Below, piece by piece: positions 7,038-16,546 of a DNA stretch of 44,334 nucleotides; position 1 is the first letter of the stretch; every line of letters starts with the position of its first letter. The translations under genes and the position numbers were made by a program. Origin of the DNA: an uncultured Pantoea sp. Its GTDB lineage: Bacteria > Pseudomonadota > Gammaproteobacteria > Enterobacterales > Enterobacteriaceae. The stretch lies in contig CAJYKU010000042.1 of assembly GCA_913775175.1 (NCBI GenBank), positions 1 to 44,334 on the forward strand, read 5' to 3'. A model generated the notes under the pieces. That model was given only the letters and a program-made list of their open reading frames with translations, did no database searches and was not told the DNA's origin.

Positions 7038-8615
7038 ATGATGATGCGCACAATAATAGTAATTATCGCTTTGTGGAGCAGTGCTTTCTCTCTCTTTGCG
7101 GCGACGCCCAAAGATACGCTGGTCGTGGCTGTACCGCTCGATGGCATAATCAGTTTTGATCCGGCCGAAAGCTTTGAAACGGTCAGCAACGGCGTGCAGC
7201 GTAATCTCTATCAGACACTGACAGAGCCTGACCGCACCTCTCCGCAGCAGCTTACTCCGCTGCTGGCAGCCCGCTGGCAGCCAGGCAGTTCGGCCAGGAG
7301 TCTGCTGTTTACTCTGCAACCTGATGCCCGCTTTGCCAGCGGTAATCCGGTCACCGCCCGGGATGTGGTGTTCTCACTGACGCGCGCCGTACAGCTAAAC
7401 AAAGCCCCCTCTTTTATTCTGGCAGAGTTTGGCTGGACGCCGGATAACATTGCCACTCAGTTTCACGTAGTGAACGATAAGCAGCTGGAGATCCGCTGGC
7501 CTGCTGCGATTGGTCAGGATCTGGCGTTGCGTCTGCTGACGGCACCTGTGGCTTCAGTTATCGACAGCCAGACCGTTAAACAGCATGAACAGAATGGCGA
7601 TCTCGGCAACCGCTGGCTGCACACTCACTCCGCCGGCAGCGGCGCGTTTACGCTTCAGCAGTATGTTCCGCAGCAGGCGGTGGTGCTGAGCGCCAGTCCG
7701 CACGCCCGACCCGCGCCACACTTGCAGCGGGTGTTACTGAAAGGCGTCGCGGATGCCGGAGCGCGTCGGCTGCTGATCGAGCAGGGTGATGTGGATGTCG
7801 CCTATCAGCTCGGCCCCGATCAGATCGATGCGCTCAGGCAGCAGCAGAATCTGCGTATTGAATCCTTTCCCTCCAGCCTGGTTTACTATCTGGCATTTAA
7901 TACGCAAAACCACGCCCAGCCTGAACTGGCTAATCCGGCACTCTGGCGCGCGGCGCGCTGGCTGGTGGATTATCAGGCTATCTCGCATGATCTGCTGAAA
8001 GGTCAGTATCGTGTCCATCAAAGTTTTCTGCCGCAGGGTTTTGACGGAGCACTCGAATCAGAACCGTTTCATTACGATGTGGCGCAGGCCAGAGCCATTC
8101 TCAGCCAGGCAGGCATTAAACCCGGTACGCGCATTGCGCTGACAGTGATCAATCAGCCACCTTACATTGATATAGCTCAGGCGCTGCAGGCCAGCTTCGC
8201 TAAAGCGGATATTACTATTGAGTTACAGCCCGTGGCGGAATCGGAGCTCTGGAGCAGGATGCGTGGCCGTGACTTCCAGTCGATTTTTATCTACTGGGGC
8301 GCGGACTATATCGATCCAAATACCAATGCCAGCGCGTTTGCCTTTAACGTACCGGGCGGCGCAAAGACGCTGGCCTGGCGGGTTGGCTGGGATATCCCAC
8401 AGCTCAGCGCAGAGACACGCCGTGCAGCAGGTGAAAGCGATGCGGCTAAACGTCGCGCACTCTATACTGCGCTGCAGCAGCGCGTACAGCAGGATTCACC
8501 TTTTATTGTGACCCTGCAGGGGGCGCAGCAGGTCGCCATTCGTAATAATATCAGCCATGCGCAGCAGGGAATTGGCGTCAGCCTGCTCTATTTTGATGCG
8601 GTGCGTAAAAGTTAA
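7038..8615 (+). CDS. Periplasmic peptide-type solute-binding protein (ABC transporter family 5)
   Basis: A 525-residue family 5 extracellular solute-binding protein, the type that binds oligopeptides, nickel, heme or opines for an ABC importer. A signal peptide (MMMRTIIVIIALWSSAFSLFA, cleaved before ATPKDT) directs it to the periplasm. Family features include DTLVVAVPLDGIISFDPAES at the mature start, FTLQPDARFASGNPVTARDVVFSLTR, and the late QSIFIYWGADYIDP. Three ATG codons in a row (7038, 7041, 7044) follow AAGGA; the third has the best spacing, so the true start may be 7044. No permease or ATPase gene adjoins it, so it probably feeds a transporter encoded elsewhere. It directly precedes the microcin-like cluster but points the other way. 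The ligand cannot be told from sequence. Confidence 0.88.
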   Translation: MMMRTIIVIIALWSSAFSLFAATPKDTLVVAVPLDGIISFDPAESFETVSNGVQRNLYQTLTEPDRTSPQQLTPLLAARWQPGSSARSLLFTLQPDARFASGNPVTARDVVFSLTRAVQLNKAPSFILAEFGWTPDNIATQFHVVNDKQLEIRWPAAIGQDLALRLLTAPVASVIDSQTVKQHEQNGDLGNRWLHTHSAGSGAFTLQQYVPQQAVVLSASPHARPAPHLQRVLLKGVADAGARRLLIEQGDVDVAYQLGPDQIDALRQQQNLRIESFPSSLVYYLAFNTQNHAQPELANPALWRAARWLVDYQAISHDLLKGQYRVHQSFLPQGFDGALESEPFHYDVAQARAILSQAGIKPGTRIALTVINQPPYIDIAQALQASFAKADITIELQPVAESELWSRMRGRDFQSIFIYWGADYIDPNTNASAFAFNVPGGAKTLAWRVGWDIPQLSAETRRAAGESDAAKRRALYTALQQRVQQDSPFIVTLQGAQQVAIRNNISHAQQGIGVSLLYFDAVRKS

Positions 8616-8886
8616 CAGTCACTATTCTCTTTTATTCAGCCATTCTGTGATAACAGATTACAGCGCGCCCACAGACAATATTTATGAGTAACGAGTCTCA
8701 GCTGTGGGTACGCCACCTCTTCTGCAATGAGATCAGGTATATGGTGCGATAATATACTTTATGCGTCTGCGAAAACGCATATGCTGAGTCCGCTATAGCC
8801 TCAGCCATAATACAGCAGAGCCACCTGATACTATCGGCAGATAACATTTTGGTTATCATACTGGCGGTTTTAAGCGCCGTACTTAA
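8616..8886. other. Spacer between convergent genes, several small hairpins
   Basis: No gene is visible. On the minus strand, just after the outer-membrane gene, there is a stem GGCG/CGCC and a stem GATAAC/GTTATC. A third stem, ATGCGT/ACGCAT, lies near 8761-8780. None has a good T-run, so they are at best weak terminators for the two convergent transcripts. Confidence 0.4.
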
Positions 8887-10275
8887 TCATCCGCCGGTCA
8901 CCAGAAAAAAACGCATTTCGCTGACATGTCTGTTCAGACGATTTTCAGCCTGCTGTTGCTGAATATTAAGTAGCGTTTGTTGTTGGTTCAGAACCTCTTT
9001 TAGCGAGATAAGCCCTGCTTTCCACGCGGCTTCTGACGCCATCCACGCCTGGGTTGCCGTTGTCGCGGCGCGCCTGAGTCTGAGCGATTCCTGATAATAA
9101 AATGTGCGTTGTGCCAGAGCATTTTCTACCTCTTCAAGCACGGTGTAGAAGGTCTGGCTGAATTCTGCTGCAGCCTGGCGATACTGCATTTCAGAGATCC
9201 CGGTTCTTAAGCTCATCTCGCGAAACTGCAGAAAAGGCAATATTATTCCACCTCCCAGCGATCCAACCGGGTCGCGCAATAATTTCATGAGATCACGATT
9301 TCCTCCCGCATCCAGGCTACTGCTTAATGAGAGTGCCGGATAAAAACTTTTCCGGGTGATATCAATATTCGCCAGTCGGCTGCGCAGACGATATTCCGCA
9401 GCCTGCAGATCGGGACGCCGGGCAAGTAAAGCAACGGGTAATGGTGCTTCAATCTGCTCGATCTCGTCAGCCAGCGCATCGCGAAAGTGAAACGGAAATG
9501 CTCTGCCCGGCGGCTGCGCCAGCAGTACCGACAGCGAGCGCAGATTCTCCTGCTGCTGACTGAGCAATCCTTCACGACCATTCTCATGATTATCCATCTC
9601 CTGCTGCGCCTGCAGTACTTCCAGCTGGGTGCCGCTGCCAACCTGATAGCGCAACCGGGCGAGCTTAAGCAGATAATCAAGCCGCTTATGCTCATCATCC
9701 AGTAAACGCAGCCGTTCGGTATACCAGATTTGACGCCAGTATAGCTCCAGCGCCGAACCGATTAATTTTAGCCTTACGGATGCCAGATCAAACGCCGTGG
9801 CTGATGCCTCCCAGGCTGACGCATCCCGCGTTGCTGAGAGCTTTCCCCAGAGATCGACTTCATAATTCAGGGAAATATTGCTGCCATAGCTTCGCATACT
9901 CGGTGTGCCATGATTCAGCTGTCGGCTGCTGCGACCATTGAGTCCAGCACTAACATCAGGCGCCATGTTAGTACCCGCTAACTGCTGATTAAACTCTGCT
10001 TCTCGCAATCGAAAAGCTGCTGCAGCCAGGTTCTTGTTATTTTTTATCACTGCTTCAACCAGACTATTCAGCTGCTGGTCATGAAATATTTTCCACCATT
10101 CAGCTGGCAAAGATGCCATCATCTGAGAGGATCCACTGGAAGTTGTCTGCCAGCTTGCTGGCACATCCAGCTGATGTTTGATCTCTTCAACATCAGGAAC
10201 AGCGGGTGTCTGACAGGCAGTAAGAAAGAGCAGGCTCACCCCTGCCAGAGGGCGGTGCAGTCGTTTAAAACACAT
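8887..10275 (-). CDS. NodT/TolC-family outer-membrane efflux lipoprotein of the microcin-like cluster
   Basis: A 462-residue outer-membrane channel subunit. The start at 10275 lies four bases after the macB stop and begins a lipoprotein signal (RPLAGVSLLFLTAC, lipobox LTAC), so the mature protein is lipidated at that Cys. A start further upstream at 10344 would lie inside macB and destroy the signal. Two outer-membrane-efflux repeats follow, with the usual long helical stretches (NLAAAAFRLREAEFNQQ, LRYQVGSGTQLEVLQAQQE, LLARRPDLQAAEYRLR, NALAQRTFYYQESLRLRRAA). It should form the trimeric exit duct for the MacA-MacB pump encoded just upstream, as OpmQ does for PvdRT in Pseudomonas. Last gene of the tight operon. 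Confidence 0.88.
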   Translation of the reverse strand: MCFKRLHRPLAGVSLLFLTACQTPAVPDVEEIKHQLDVPASWQTTSSGSSQMMASLPAEWWKIFHDQQLNSLVEAVIKNNKNLAAAAFRLREAEFNQQLAGTNMAPDVSAGLNGRSSRQLNHGTPSMRSYGSNISLNYEVDLWGKLSATRDASAWEASATAFDLASVRLKLIGSALELYWRQIWYTERLRLLDDEHKRLDYLLKLARLRYQVGSGTQLEVLQAQQEMDNHENGREGLLSQQQENLRSLSVLLAQPPGRAFPFHFRDALADEIEQIEAPLPVALLARRPDLQAAEYRLRSRLANIDITRKSFYPALSLSSSLDAGGNRDLMKLLRDPVGSLGGGIILPFLQFREMSLRTGISEMQYRQAAAEFSQTFYTVLEEVENALAQRTFYYQESLRLRRAATTATQAWMASEAAWKAGLISLKEVLNQQQTLLNIQQQQAENRLNRHVSEMRFFLVTGG

Positions 10276-10279
10276 CGGG

Positions 10280-12223
10280 TCATTCCCTGGCCAGAGCGGC
10301 AATAGGATCAAGGCGAGCTGCCCGTTGGGCAGGCATATAGCCAAATATCAGTCCGGTCACCGTTGAACAGATAACGGCGACGGCTACCGAAAACGATGAG
10401 AAGATCAGCGGAATGTCGCCAAGCAACTTCGGTGACATCAGACTGATAACACCGGAGAGGGCAATACCTGCCAGCCCACTAGCCAGACAGATAAGGAGTG
10501 CCTCAGAAAGAAACTGCAGCAGAATATTACGCTGCGTCGCGCCCATCGCCAGCCGGATACCAATCTCATGTGTCCGTTCGGTAACGGATACCAGCATCAT
10601 ATTCATAATGCCGATTCCACCAATCAGTAGCGAAATTGCTGCGATAGAGAGCGTGAGCAGCGTCAGTGTTGCGGCAGAGCGCTCAACCGCTCTGGTTACA
10701 TCTTCAGCTGAGTGAATGAAAAAATCTTTTTTACCATGGCGTAACGTCAGCAGCGTTTCGATTTGCTGCTGAAGCATTGTCTTATCTGCATACTCCTGCA
10801 CTCTGAACACAATCGCATCAACATTCTGCCGGGCCGTTTGCCGCGTCAGCAGCGCATTCCAGGGCATATATGAGGCGGAGCTGCGCAGAAAATTATCATT
10901 TTCCGCTACACCCACCACCGTCGCCATGAACTGGCCAATTTTGATCATCTTACCTAGCGGATCATCATCAGCAGCGAACAGGTGCTGGCGTACATTTTCG
11001 TCAATCACCACCACCGGTCGTTGCAGTGCAATATCCTCTGCTGTCAGGCCAGCCCCGGTTTGTAAAGCACGCCCGGCCAGTGAGAGATAACGTTCATTGA
11101 CTCCGGTAAGCTGTGCTTGCGTCTGGCGCGCTCCATATTGCAATGCTGGAAAGGCATACACCAGAGGTGAAACAGCAACAATGCCCGGCAAAGCGCCGAT
11201 CAATTCAGCATCCTCTGCCGTCAGTGAGCGCAGCACAGAGGCATTTTTGTCACCCCAGCCGCTGCCAGGATAGAGTGTAAAAGTGTTGTACCCCATCGCT
11301 TTGATATCAGAAATGACCTTTTCCCGTGCTCCCTGACCCAGACCCACTACACACGCCACTGCAGTAATTCCGATAATGATGCCCAGTGCAGTAAGCAAAG
11401 CGCGTAGTGGTTGACCTTTGATCGATCCCCATGCCATCTCTACGGCCTCAGCCAGCATACGTCCCCACGATCGTGAGGGCTCGATTTTAGCGGGAAGCTC
11501 AATGTCAGCGGGTGGTGGCGCATCTGACTGGCGGGCGTCAGACACAATCTGGCCATCGTGAAGCTGGATAATCCTGTCCGCTTGTGCGGCAATAGCGGCA
11601 TCGTGTGTAACAATAATAACCGTGTGTCCCTGGAGGCGAAGCTGCTGCAAAGCAGACATGACCTCTGCTCCTGTCTGGCTATCGAGCGCTCCGGTAGGCT
11701 CGTCAGCGAGAATAACCGTGCCACCATTCATTAATGCCCGGGCAATACTGACACGCTGCTGCTGACCACCCGAGAGTTCTCCTGGCAACGCCTGAGCACG
11801 ATGCCCAAGGCCCAGCTGGCGTAGCAGAGAGTGAGCGCGCTCCAGGCGAGTCTGCCGGTCCAGCCCCGCATAAATAGCTGGTAATGCTACGTTATCCAGC
11901 ACTGTCTGACTGGAGATCAGCTGGTAACGCTGAAACACAAAGCCAAAATATTGCTGTCGCAGCCAGGCAAGGCGGTCCGGGCTGAGCTCTGCACTCTCTA
12001 CACCGTTGATGCAATATTGTCCGCTGTCAGGCTTATCCAGACAGCCCAAAATGTTCAGCAGCGTTGATTTACCTGAACCAGAAGGTCCCACCAGCGCCAC
12101 CATCTCGCCGGAATAAAGCGTTAGCGAAACAGATTTTAGCGCTGCTGTAATTTGCTCTCCTGCACGGTAATAGCGGGAGATATCCGTCAGCCGGAGTAGT
12201 GGAGATAGCAACGTTGTCGTCAT
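10280..12223 (-). CDS. macB: MacB-type ABC efflux pump (ATPase and permease)
   Basis: This 647-residue protein has MacB architecture and length (E. coli MacB is 648). The N-terminal ATPase shows Walker A GPSGSGKST at 46-54, signature LSGGQQQR and Walker B VILADEPTGALD. A first membrane helix follows (LLTALGIIIGITAVACVVGLG), then a large periplasmic domain (starting near EKVISDIKAMGYNTF) and three C-terminal helices containing SLLIGGIGIMNMMLVSVTERTHEIGIRLAMGA. MacB works as a mechanotransmission pump on substrates already in the periplasm and passes them to MacA and an outer-membrane channel. E. coli MacAB exports enterotoxin STII this way, which fits export of a mature small peptide here. The ATG overlaps the macA stop by four bases (ATGA). 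Confidence 0.93.
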   Translation of the reverse strand: MTTTLLSPLLRLTDISRYYRAGEQITAALKSVSLTLYSGEMVALVGPSGSGKSTLLNILGCLDKPDSGQYCINGVESAELSPDRLAWLRQQYFGFVFQRYQLISSQTVLDNVALPAIYAGLDRQTRLERAHSLLRQLGLGHRAQALPGELSGGQQQRVSIARALMNGGTVILADEPTGALDSQTGAEVMSALQQLRLQGHTVIIVTHDAAIAAQADRIIQLHDGQIVSDARQSDAPPPADIELPAKIEPSRSWGRMLAEAVEMAWGSIKGQPLRALLTALGIIIGITAVACVVGLGQGAREKVISDIKAMGYNTFTLYPGSGWGDKNASVLRSLTAEDAELIGALPGIVAVSPLVYAFPALQYGARQTQAQLTGVNERYLSLAGRALQTGAGLTAEDIALQRPVVVIDENVRQHLFAADDDPLGKMIKIGQFMATVVGVAENDNFLRSSASYMPWNALLTRQTARQNVDAIVFRVQEYADKTMLQQQIETLLTLRHGKKDFFIHSAEDVTRAVERSAATLTLLTLSIAAISLLIGGIGIMNMMLVSVTERTHEIGIRLAMGATQRNILLQFLSEALLICLASGLAGIALSGVISLMSPKLLGDIPLIFSSFSVAVAVICSTVTGLIFGYMPAQRAARLDPIAALARE

Positions 12224-13356
12224 ATTGACTCCGGCAGTACCAGCCTGTCATCTTCAGAAAGACCATCCAGAACCTGAATAAGGTTGCCGTCAACGGCACC
12301 AATCCGAATGCTGCGCTGCAGCAGTTCGCTTTCTCCCTTTCGGATCTGAACCTGATAGTGGTGCGGTTCCAGCTGCTTACCCAGCGCCTGAACCGGAATA
12401 ACCAGCGCATCCCTGATTGAGTGCGTGACAATACGTACCTGAGCATTCATCGCCGGGCGTAAAATACCTTCCGGGTTATCGACATGGAAAATACCGTTGT
12501 AGTAGACAGGTTCACTGCCCGTTTTCACTTCTGCCGCAGTCATTGATGCCTGGCTGGTTACGCTATCCGGCAGCGCTTCAATTGCTTCCAGCTGGCCAGA
12601 GAATTTTTTGTCGCCACTGGCAGAGATGGTAAACCAGACGGGCTGACCGGTTTTTACATGCGGAATGTCCGCTTCTGAGATTTTCGCTTTGACCAGCAGG
12701 CGATCAAGATCGCCCAGCACCATTAATACTGGTGAGGCCTGCGCTGAAACAATTGTCTGTCCTGTACGGGCAACTATATGCAAAACAGTGCCATCCATAG
12801 GAGCAGTGATACGCGTGTAACTGACATTGGCTTCAGCGCTGTCAACTTCAAGCAACGCCTGCTGTCGCTGATTTTTCAATACCTCCAGTTCCTGGCGTGT
12901 GGTTTCCAGCGCTATCGCTGCGCTGTCGACATCTGCCTGCGAAACACCGTCCAGCCTGAAGATCTCCTTTTGCCGTTTTAGCTGAGTCGCATCGTAGTTG
13001 ATCTGTTGCTGCTTAAGCCGGATCTGCGCATCCACACCCGCCAGGCTCGCCTGCGCTTTACGCAGTGCGTTGATCTGTAATACAGGATCAATCTCAACCA
13101 GCAGATCGCCTTTTTTCACCTGGTCCCCCGCTTTGACGTAGAGCGCTTTAATCTGACCATTTACCTGTGCACCAATATTCACCTGGTCAGATAATGCCAG
13201 GACACCGCTGGCAAGCACTTTTTGTTCCAGCGTTACCCGAGTGGCGTGGATAGTTTGAGACAGTGGCTGGCGTTTAACCTTTTTATCAACCATGAAAACC
13301 AGCAGAGCGATTCCCACAACGGCTGCACCAGACAACATCCATCGCACGTTTTTCAT
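12220..13356 (-). CDS. macA: MacA-type periplasmic adaptor protein
   Basis: A 378-residue membrane fusion protein. An N-terminal anchor (SGAAVVGIALLVFMVD) is followed by a lipoyl-type half-motif (LASGVLALSDQVNIGAQVNGQIKALYV, GDQVKKGDLLVEIDP). Next come a helical hairpin of about 100-170 residues, rich in Gln and Lys (AQIRLKQQQINYDATQLKRQ), the returning lipoyl half (TRITAPMDGTVLHI) and beta-barrel domains. It should bridge MacB and the outer-membrane lipoprotein encoded beside it. It is the only adaptor in the cluster, so it is not known whether it also serves the C39 exporter, which normally pairs with a CvaA/HlyD-like adaptor. Its start overlaps the exporter gene's stop by four bases. Confidence 0.92.
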   Translation of the reverse strand: MKNVRWMLSGAAVVGIALLVFMVDKKVKRQPLSQTIHATRVTLEQKVLASGVLALSDQVNIGAQVNGQIKALYVKAGDQVKKGDLLVEIDPVLQINALRKAQASLAGVDAQIRLKQQQINYDATQLKRQKEIFRLDGVSQADVDSAAIALETTRQELEVLKNQRQQALLEVDSAEANVSYTRITAPMDGTVLHIVARTGQTIVSAQASPVLMVLGDLDRLLVKAKISEADIPHVKTGQPVWFTISASGDKKFSGQLEAIEALPDSVTSQASMTAAEVKTGSEPVYYNGIFHVDNPEGILRPAMNAQVRIVTHSIRDALVIPVQALGKQLEPHHYQVQIRKGESELLQRSIRIGAVDGNLIQVLDGLSEDDRLVLPESI

Positions 13357-15452
13357 GCTGTGATTTTCTCGCTAATATATGGCTGTGTATGCACCACAGC
13401 GCGACCATCTTTTATCTCAATGATGCGGTCAAAATAGATCAGCAGATCTGGATCATGAAGTGACACAATGGCGGTTTTTGGCGACGCCACTATCGCTTCG
13501 ATCACACGCTGGCTATTGCTTTTATCAAGATTAGCGGCAGGCTCATCCAGCAGTAACAACGGTTTATCGCAGCAGAGAGCCCGCGCGACCATCAGCCGCT
13601 GCTGCTGACCGGCAGAAAGCAGTGGATTTGCAACAGATATATGGCTGTGGTGACGATGGGGTAATGCGTCAATGCAGGATTTCAGCCCAAGCGTCTCCAT
13701 TAGCTGAAAAGCCTGACTTCTTTTTTCAGCAGGTCCGAAGAGCGTAATATTATCCAGCACGCTGGCGCTGAGCAGAGTTTCTTCAGGACGCTGATAAAAT
13801 GCTGTTTGCTGAAGCGACAGCCACGCAGCATTTTTACCATCGATAACCAGATTACCCTCTTCAGGGGCTAACCAGCCACATAGTGCTTTCATCAGCGAAC
13901 TTTTACCGCTACCTGACACGCCAATTAACGCGATTTTCTCGCCAGCCTGCAATTCCAGATGAGGCAAAGTAAGTATGGGTCGTGGCGGGTAGTAACTTAA
14001 GGTCAGCTGCTCAATGGTCAGACTGGAAAAATGACTATGCACGCTTATCGGCTGTTCAGCAGCAAGGGTCATCAGTTCCTGTGCACGCTGCCCGATAATC
14101 TCCTGCTCTTTACGACTAATCAGCGCCATGTAAAATTCGGTTGCTGCCGCCAGTGCGATTTGTTTACACATGACAAACGCAAATAATCCCCCCACCGAAA
14201 GCGCATTAACTGAGAAAAGATACATCGCCACCGCCAGCATCAGGATATTCTCCAGGTTGGCAAGCAGATGGTAACTAAGCTGCTGTCGGGTGTTCAGCCA
14301 CTGAAACTCATTTACTGAACGGACAACCTGTTCGTTTTTGAAAGCGAACTTTGCACAGCGTTCACGAAACAACATGGCAGATTTGATCAGACCCACACTG
14401 TGAATAGTTTCGTAGGTAAAGTCATTGCGTTCACTACTCGCATTCTCCATAGCATGATGCAACGCTTCGCGTGACTGACCATACCAGGCACTGATTACAC
14501 CGTAAAATATGATAACAGCCACGGCTATACCGCCCAGCAAAGGGTGCAGCCAGCACATAATCACCGTTGAAATCACGGCCGTAAAAAGCGCAATCGCTAA
14601 TGTGTTACGTAATTGCCCGCTTTGTACAATGACCCGGCTTAATGATGAAAGGCGCTGGTTAATATCCGATGCCGGACGCTGCTCAAAAAAACGCATATCT
14701 TTTTGCAGTAGCTGACCAAACAGACCCGGCAAATAGTTCGCAGAGAGCTGAGCACGCTGCTTCATCGCCAGTTTAGCTATCAACAACTCCAGCAGTGCTG
14801 AGAGGCAGACAGCGAAAAATACAATAATAAAAGGCGTGTAGTCGCCTAAAAAACCCGGAAAACTTCCATTATCCAGTACCTGAGAATAGAGTATGGGTAT
14901 AACAAAAGATAATCCGCTAATGCACAGCGAACCAATAAAAATCCGTTTCAGAAAAGGAACAGACAGATGAGCCAGCACGCGGTTGCGTGTTTTTTTTCGG
15001 GACTCTCTGCTGGCTGTAACTTGCTGGCTTAAATAACGGCTATGATCCAGAATGACAGCGTATCCAGTAAAACTGTCGCGAACGGTATCTGAATGAATAA
15101 TTATCGATCCCGTCGCAGGATTATAGAGTCGGATATAGCTTCCCTTTCTCTCCAGAATAAAAACATAATGATTTCCGCCAAAATGGAGTATCGCGGGTAG
15201 CGGCAGGTTCGCAAATTCGCTTACTGAAAATTTAACTGCCAGCGCCGGAACGTTATGTTGCGCGAGAATGTCCGTTAACTCCATTAACGAGGCACCAGCC
15301 GGGGTAACGGGAAAACGGTGACGCAATTCACTGAGTTCAACCGGCTTGCTCAGAGCAGAGCAAAACATACTGACACATGCAAGCCCGCACTCGCCGGTTT
15401 CATGTTGAAAAACCATTTCCGGAATAGATAGTTTTATTTTTTTCTCATTCAT
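13353..15452 (-). CDS. Double-glycine peptidase ABC exporter (C39 peptidase, membrane domain, ATPase)
   Basis: A 699-residue peptidase-containing ABC transporter of the CvaB/LagD type, which cuts double-glycine leaders and exports the peptide. The C39 domain (1-130) has the oxyanion Gln16, catalytic Cys22 in ECGLAC and His95 in GGNHYVFI. The third triad position, normally Asp in a DPA motif, is Asn111 in NPATG. About six membrane helices follow (about 165-430). The ATPase has Walker A GVSGSGKSS, signature LSAGQQQR (variant of LSGGQ), Walker B LLLLDEPAANLD and H-loop SLHD. It starts eight bases inside the end of the preceding gene. The obvious substrate is the precursor peptide at 16597-16782. 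The Asn still allows a papain-like Cys-His-Asn triad. Confidence 0.92.
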   Translation of the reverse strand: MNEKKIKLSIPEMVFQHETGECGLACVSMFCSALSKPVELSELRHRFPVTPAGASLMELTDILAQHNVPALAVKFSVSEFANLPLPAILHFGGNHYVFILERKGSYIRLYNPATGSIIIHSDTVRDSFTGYAVILDHSRYLSQQVTASRESRKKTRNRVLAHLSVPFLKRIFIGSLCISGLSFVIPILYSQVLDNGSFPGFLGDYTPFIIVFFAVCLSALLELLIAKLAMKQRAQLSANYLPGLFGQLLQKDMRFFEQRPASDINQRLSSLSRVIVQSGQLRNTLAIALFTAVISTVIMCWLHPLLGGIAVAVIIFYGVISAWYGQSREALHHAMENASSERNDFTYETIHSVGLIKSAMLFRERCAKFAFKNEQVVRSVNEFQWLNTRQQLSYHLLANLENILMLAVAMYLFSVNALSVGGLFAFVMCKQIALAAATEFYMALISRKEQEIIGQRAQELMTLAAEQPISVHSHFSSLTIEQLTLSYYPPRPILTLPHLELQAGEKIALIGVSGSGKSSLMKALCGWLAPEEGNLVIDGKNAAWLSLQQTAFYQRPEETLLSASVLDNITLFGPAEKRSQAFQLMETLGLKSCIDALPHRHHSHISVANPLLSAGQQQRLMVARALCCDKPLLLLDEPAANLDKSNSQRVIEAIVASPKTAIVSLHDPDLLIYFDRIIEIKDGRAVVHTQPYISEKITA

Positions 15453-16410
15453 AATGGCTGGTATTTAAATCATTAAAATAAAAAAGTGATGGCGTGTACC
15501 AGAGCAACCATTCCTGTGGATAACGTTGTAATGCCTGCTCAATAAATGCAGGCGCGCGCAAGGGAAGATCGTCTGCCCGCGCATGGCCAAAAATAGCCAG
15601 TCGCAGTCGTCCATTCTCAGTATGCAGGCCAAAGAAAACGACCTGACTCTGGCTCAGTCTCGCCAGCTCGCACAGCCCAGAGTGAAGATGCGCTGGACGG
15701 CCAAACAGATTGCAGTTATAGGTGCGCATCTGTTTGCCCGTGAGCGCCAGCGTAATTTCAGGCGGTGAATCAGCGAATATCACCAGCTGGCTGTCACGTC
15801 TCTTCACGTTTCGTAGCAGGCGTCTTAAGGCCGGGCCATCCGTCGTTTCTGGATCGAGTTTGACCAGATTAACCCCCATATTCTTTAACGACTCATCTTC
15901 ACTATTACCGAGCGTATTATCTTTATGGGTTGAAATAACCAGCGTTTCACAGGAAGACACAAATCCGCACATCACGCTTGCCAGTACATCTGAAACCATA
16001 TGCAGAGGTGAAAAAATAATCGGATTGTTATCCGGAATACTTTTTTGGATATATTCCTTCAGTTCCTGAGCGCAATCACACAGCTGAGCAACAATCTGCT
16101 CATCATTTATATATAACAACATCTCTTTTACTTTTTTTTCTGACCAGAGATGTATGTGATCAATATGGTTCATGTCCCCTGTCATGCGGCGTGCATTCGC
16201 CTGCGCCAGAACCTGCTGGCTGCGGCAAGCCGGACTTAGTGAGAATCGCCACTCAACTATCTTAACGATAAACCGTAGAAAAAACGGCTTACGCGTCCAG
16301 GCAGGTGTCAGCATTTTATAACGCCATACCATCAGCCATTTTTCCAGACGTTGCCGCCATTCCATTCTTAGCGCTTCAATGGAGAAAAAAAGATAAGAGA
16401 TACACGACAT
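15445..16410 (-). CDS. Divergent LpxL/HtrB-like acyltransferase-fold protein in the microcin-like cluster
   Basis: I read this 321-residue protein as a distant relative of the lipid A late acyltransferases (LpxL/HtrB, LABLAT superfamily). The order of features fits: an amphipathic, Arg/Trp-rich N-terminus, NNPIIFSPLHMVSDVLASV around 128-145, ISTHKDNTLG, ADSPPEIT, then FGRPAHLHSGLCELARLSQSQVVFFG and the closing ALQRYPQEWLLWY. In LpxL the active site is His-X4-Glu/Asp; here His137 and Asp141 are three residues apart (HMVSD), so catalysis may be altered or lost. No signal peptide. Its place between precursor and exporter suggests a role in peptide modification, immunity or membrane adaptation. 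There is no strong ribosome-binding site at 16410; a start at the internal Met16 (16365) is possible. Confidence 0.65.
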   Translation of the reverse strand: MSCISYLFFSIEALRMEWRQRLEKWLMVWRYKMLTPAWTRKPFFLRFIVKIVEWRFSLSPACRSQQVLAQANARRMTGDMNHIDHIHLWSEKKVKEMLLYINDEQIVAQLCDCAQELKEYIQKSIPDNNPIIFSPLHMVSDVLASVMCGFVSSCETLVISTHKDNTLGNSEDESLKNMGVNLVKLDPETTDGPALRRLLRNVKRRDSQLVIFADSPPEITLALTGKQMRTYNCNLFGRPAHLHSGLCELARLSQSQVVFFGLHTENGRLRLAIFGHARADDLPLRAPAFIEQALQRYPQEWLLWYTPSLFYFNDLNTSHYE

Positions 16411-16546
16411 GGCAGTATAATAAACATCCCTGAAAGTAGACTTATTCTTACTTTATCATTAGCTAAAGATTAAATAAGGCAAGAACCTGGCCTCATAATA
16501 TCGGGCATGGCATGTGTTTGTCCCATGCCTGACGAATATCACCTGA

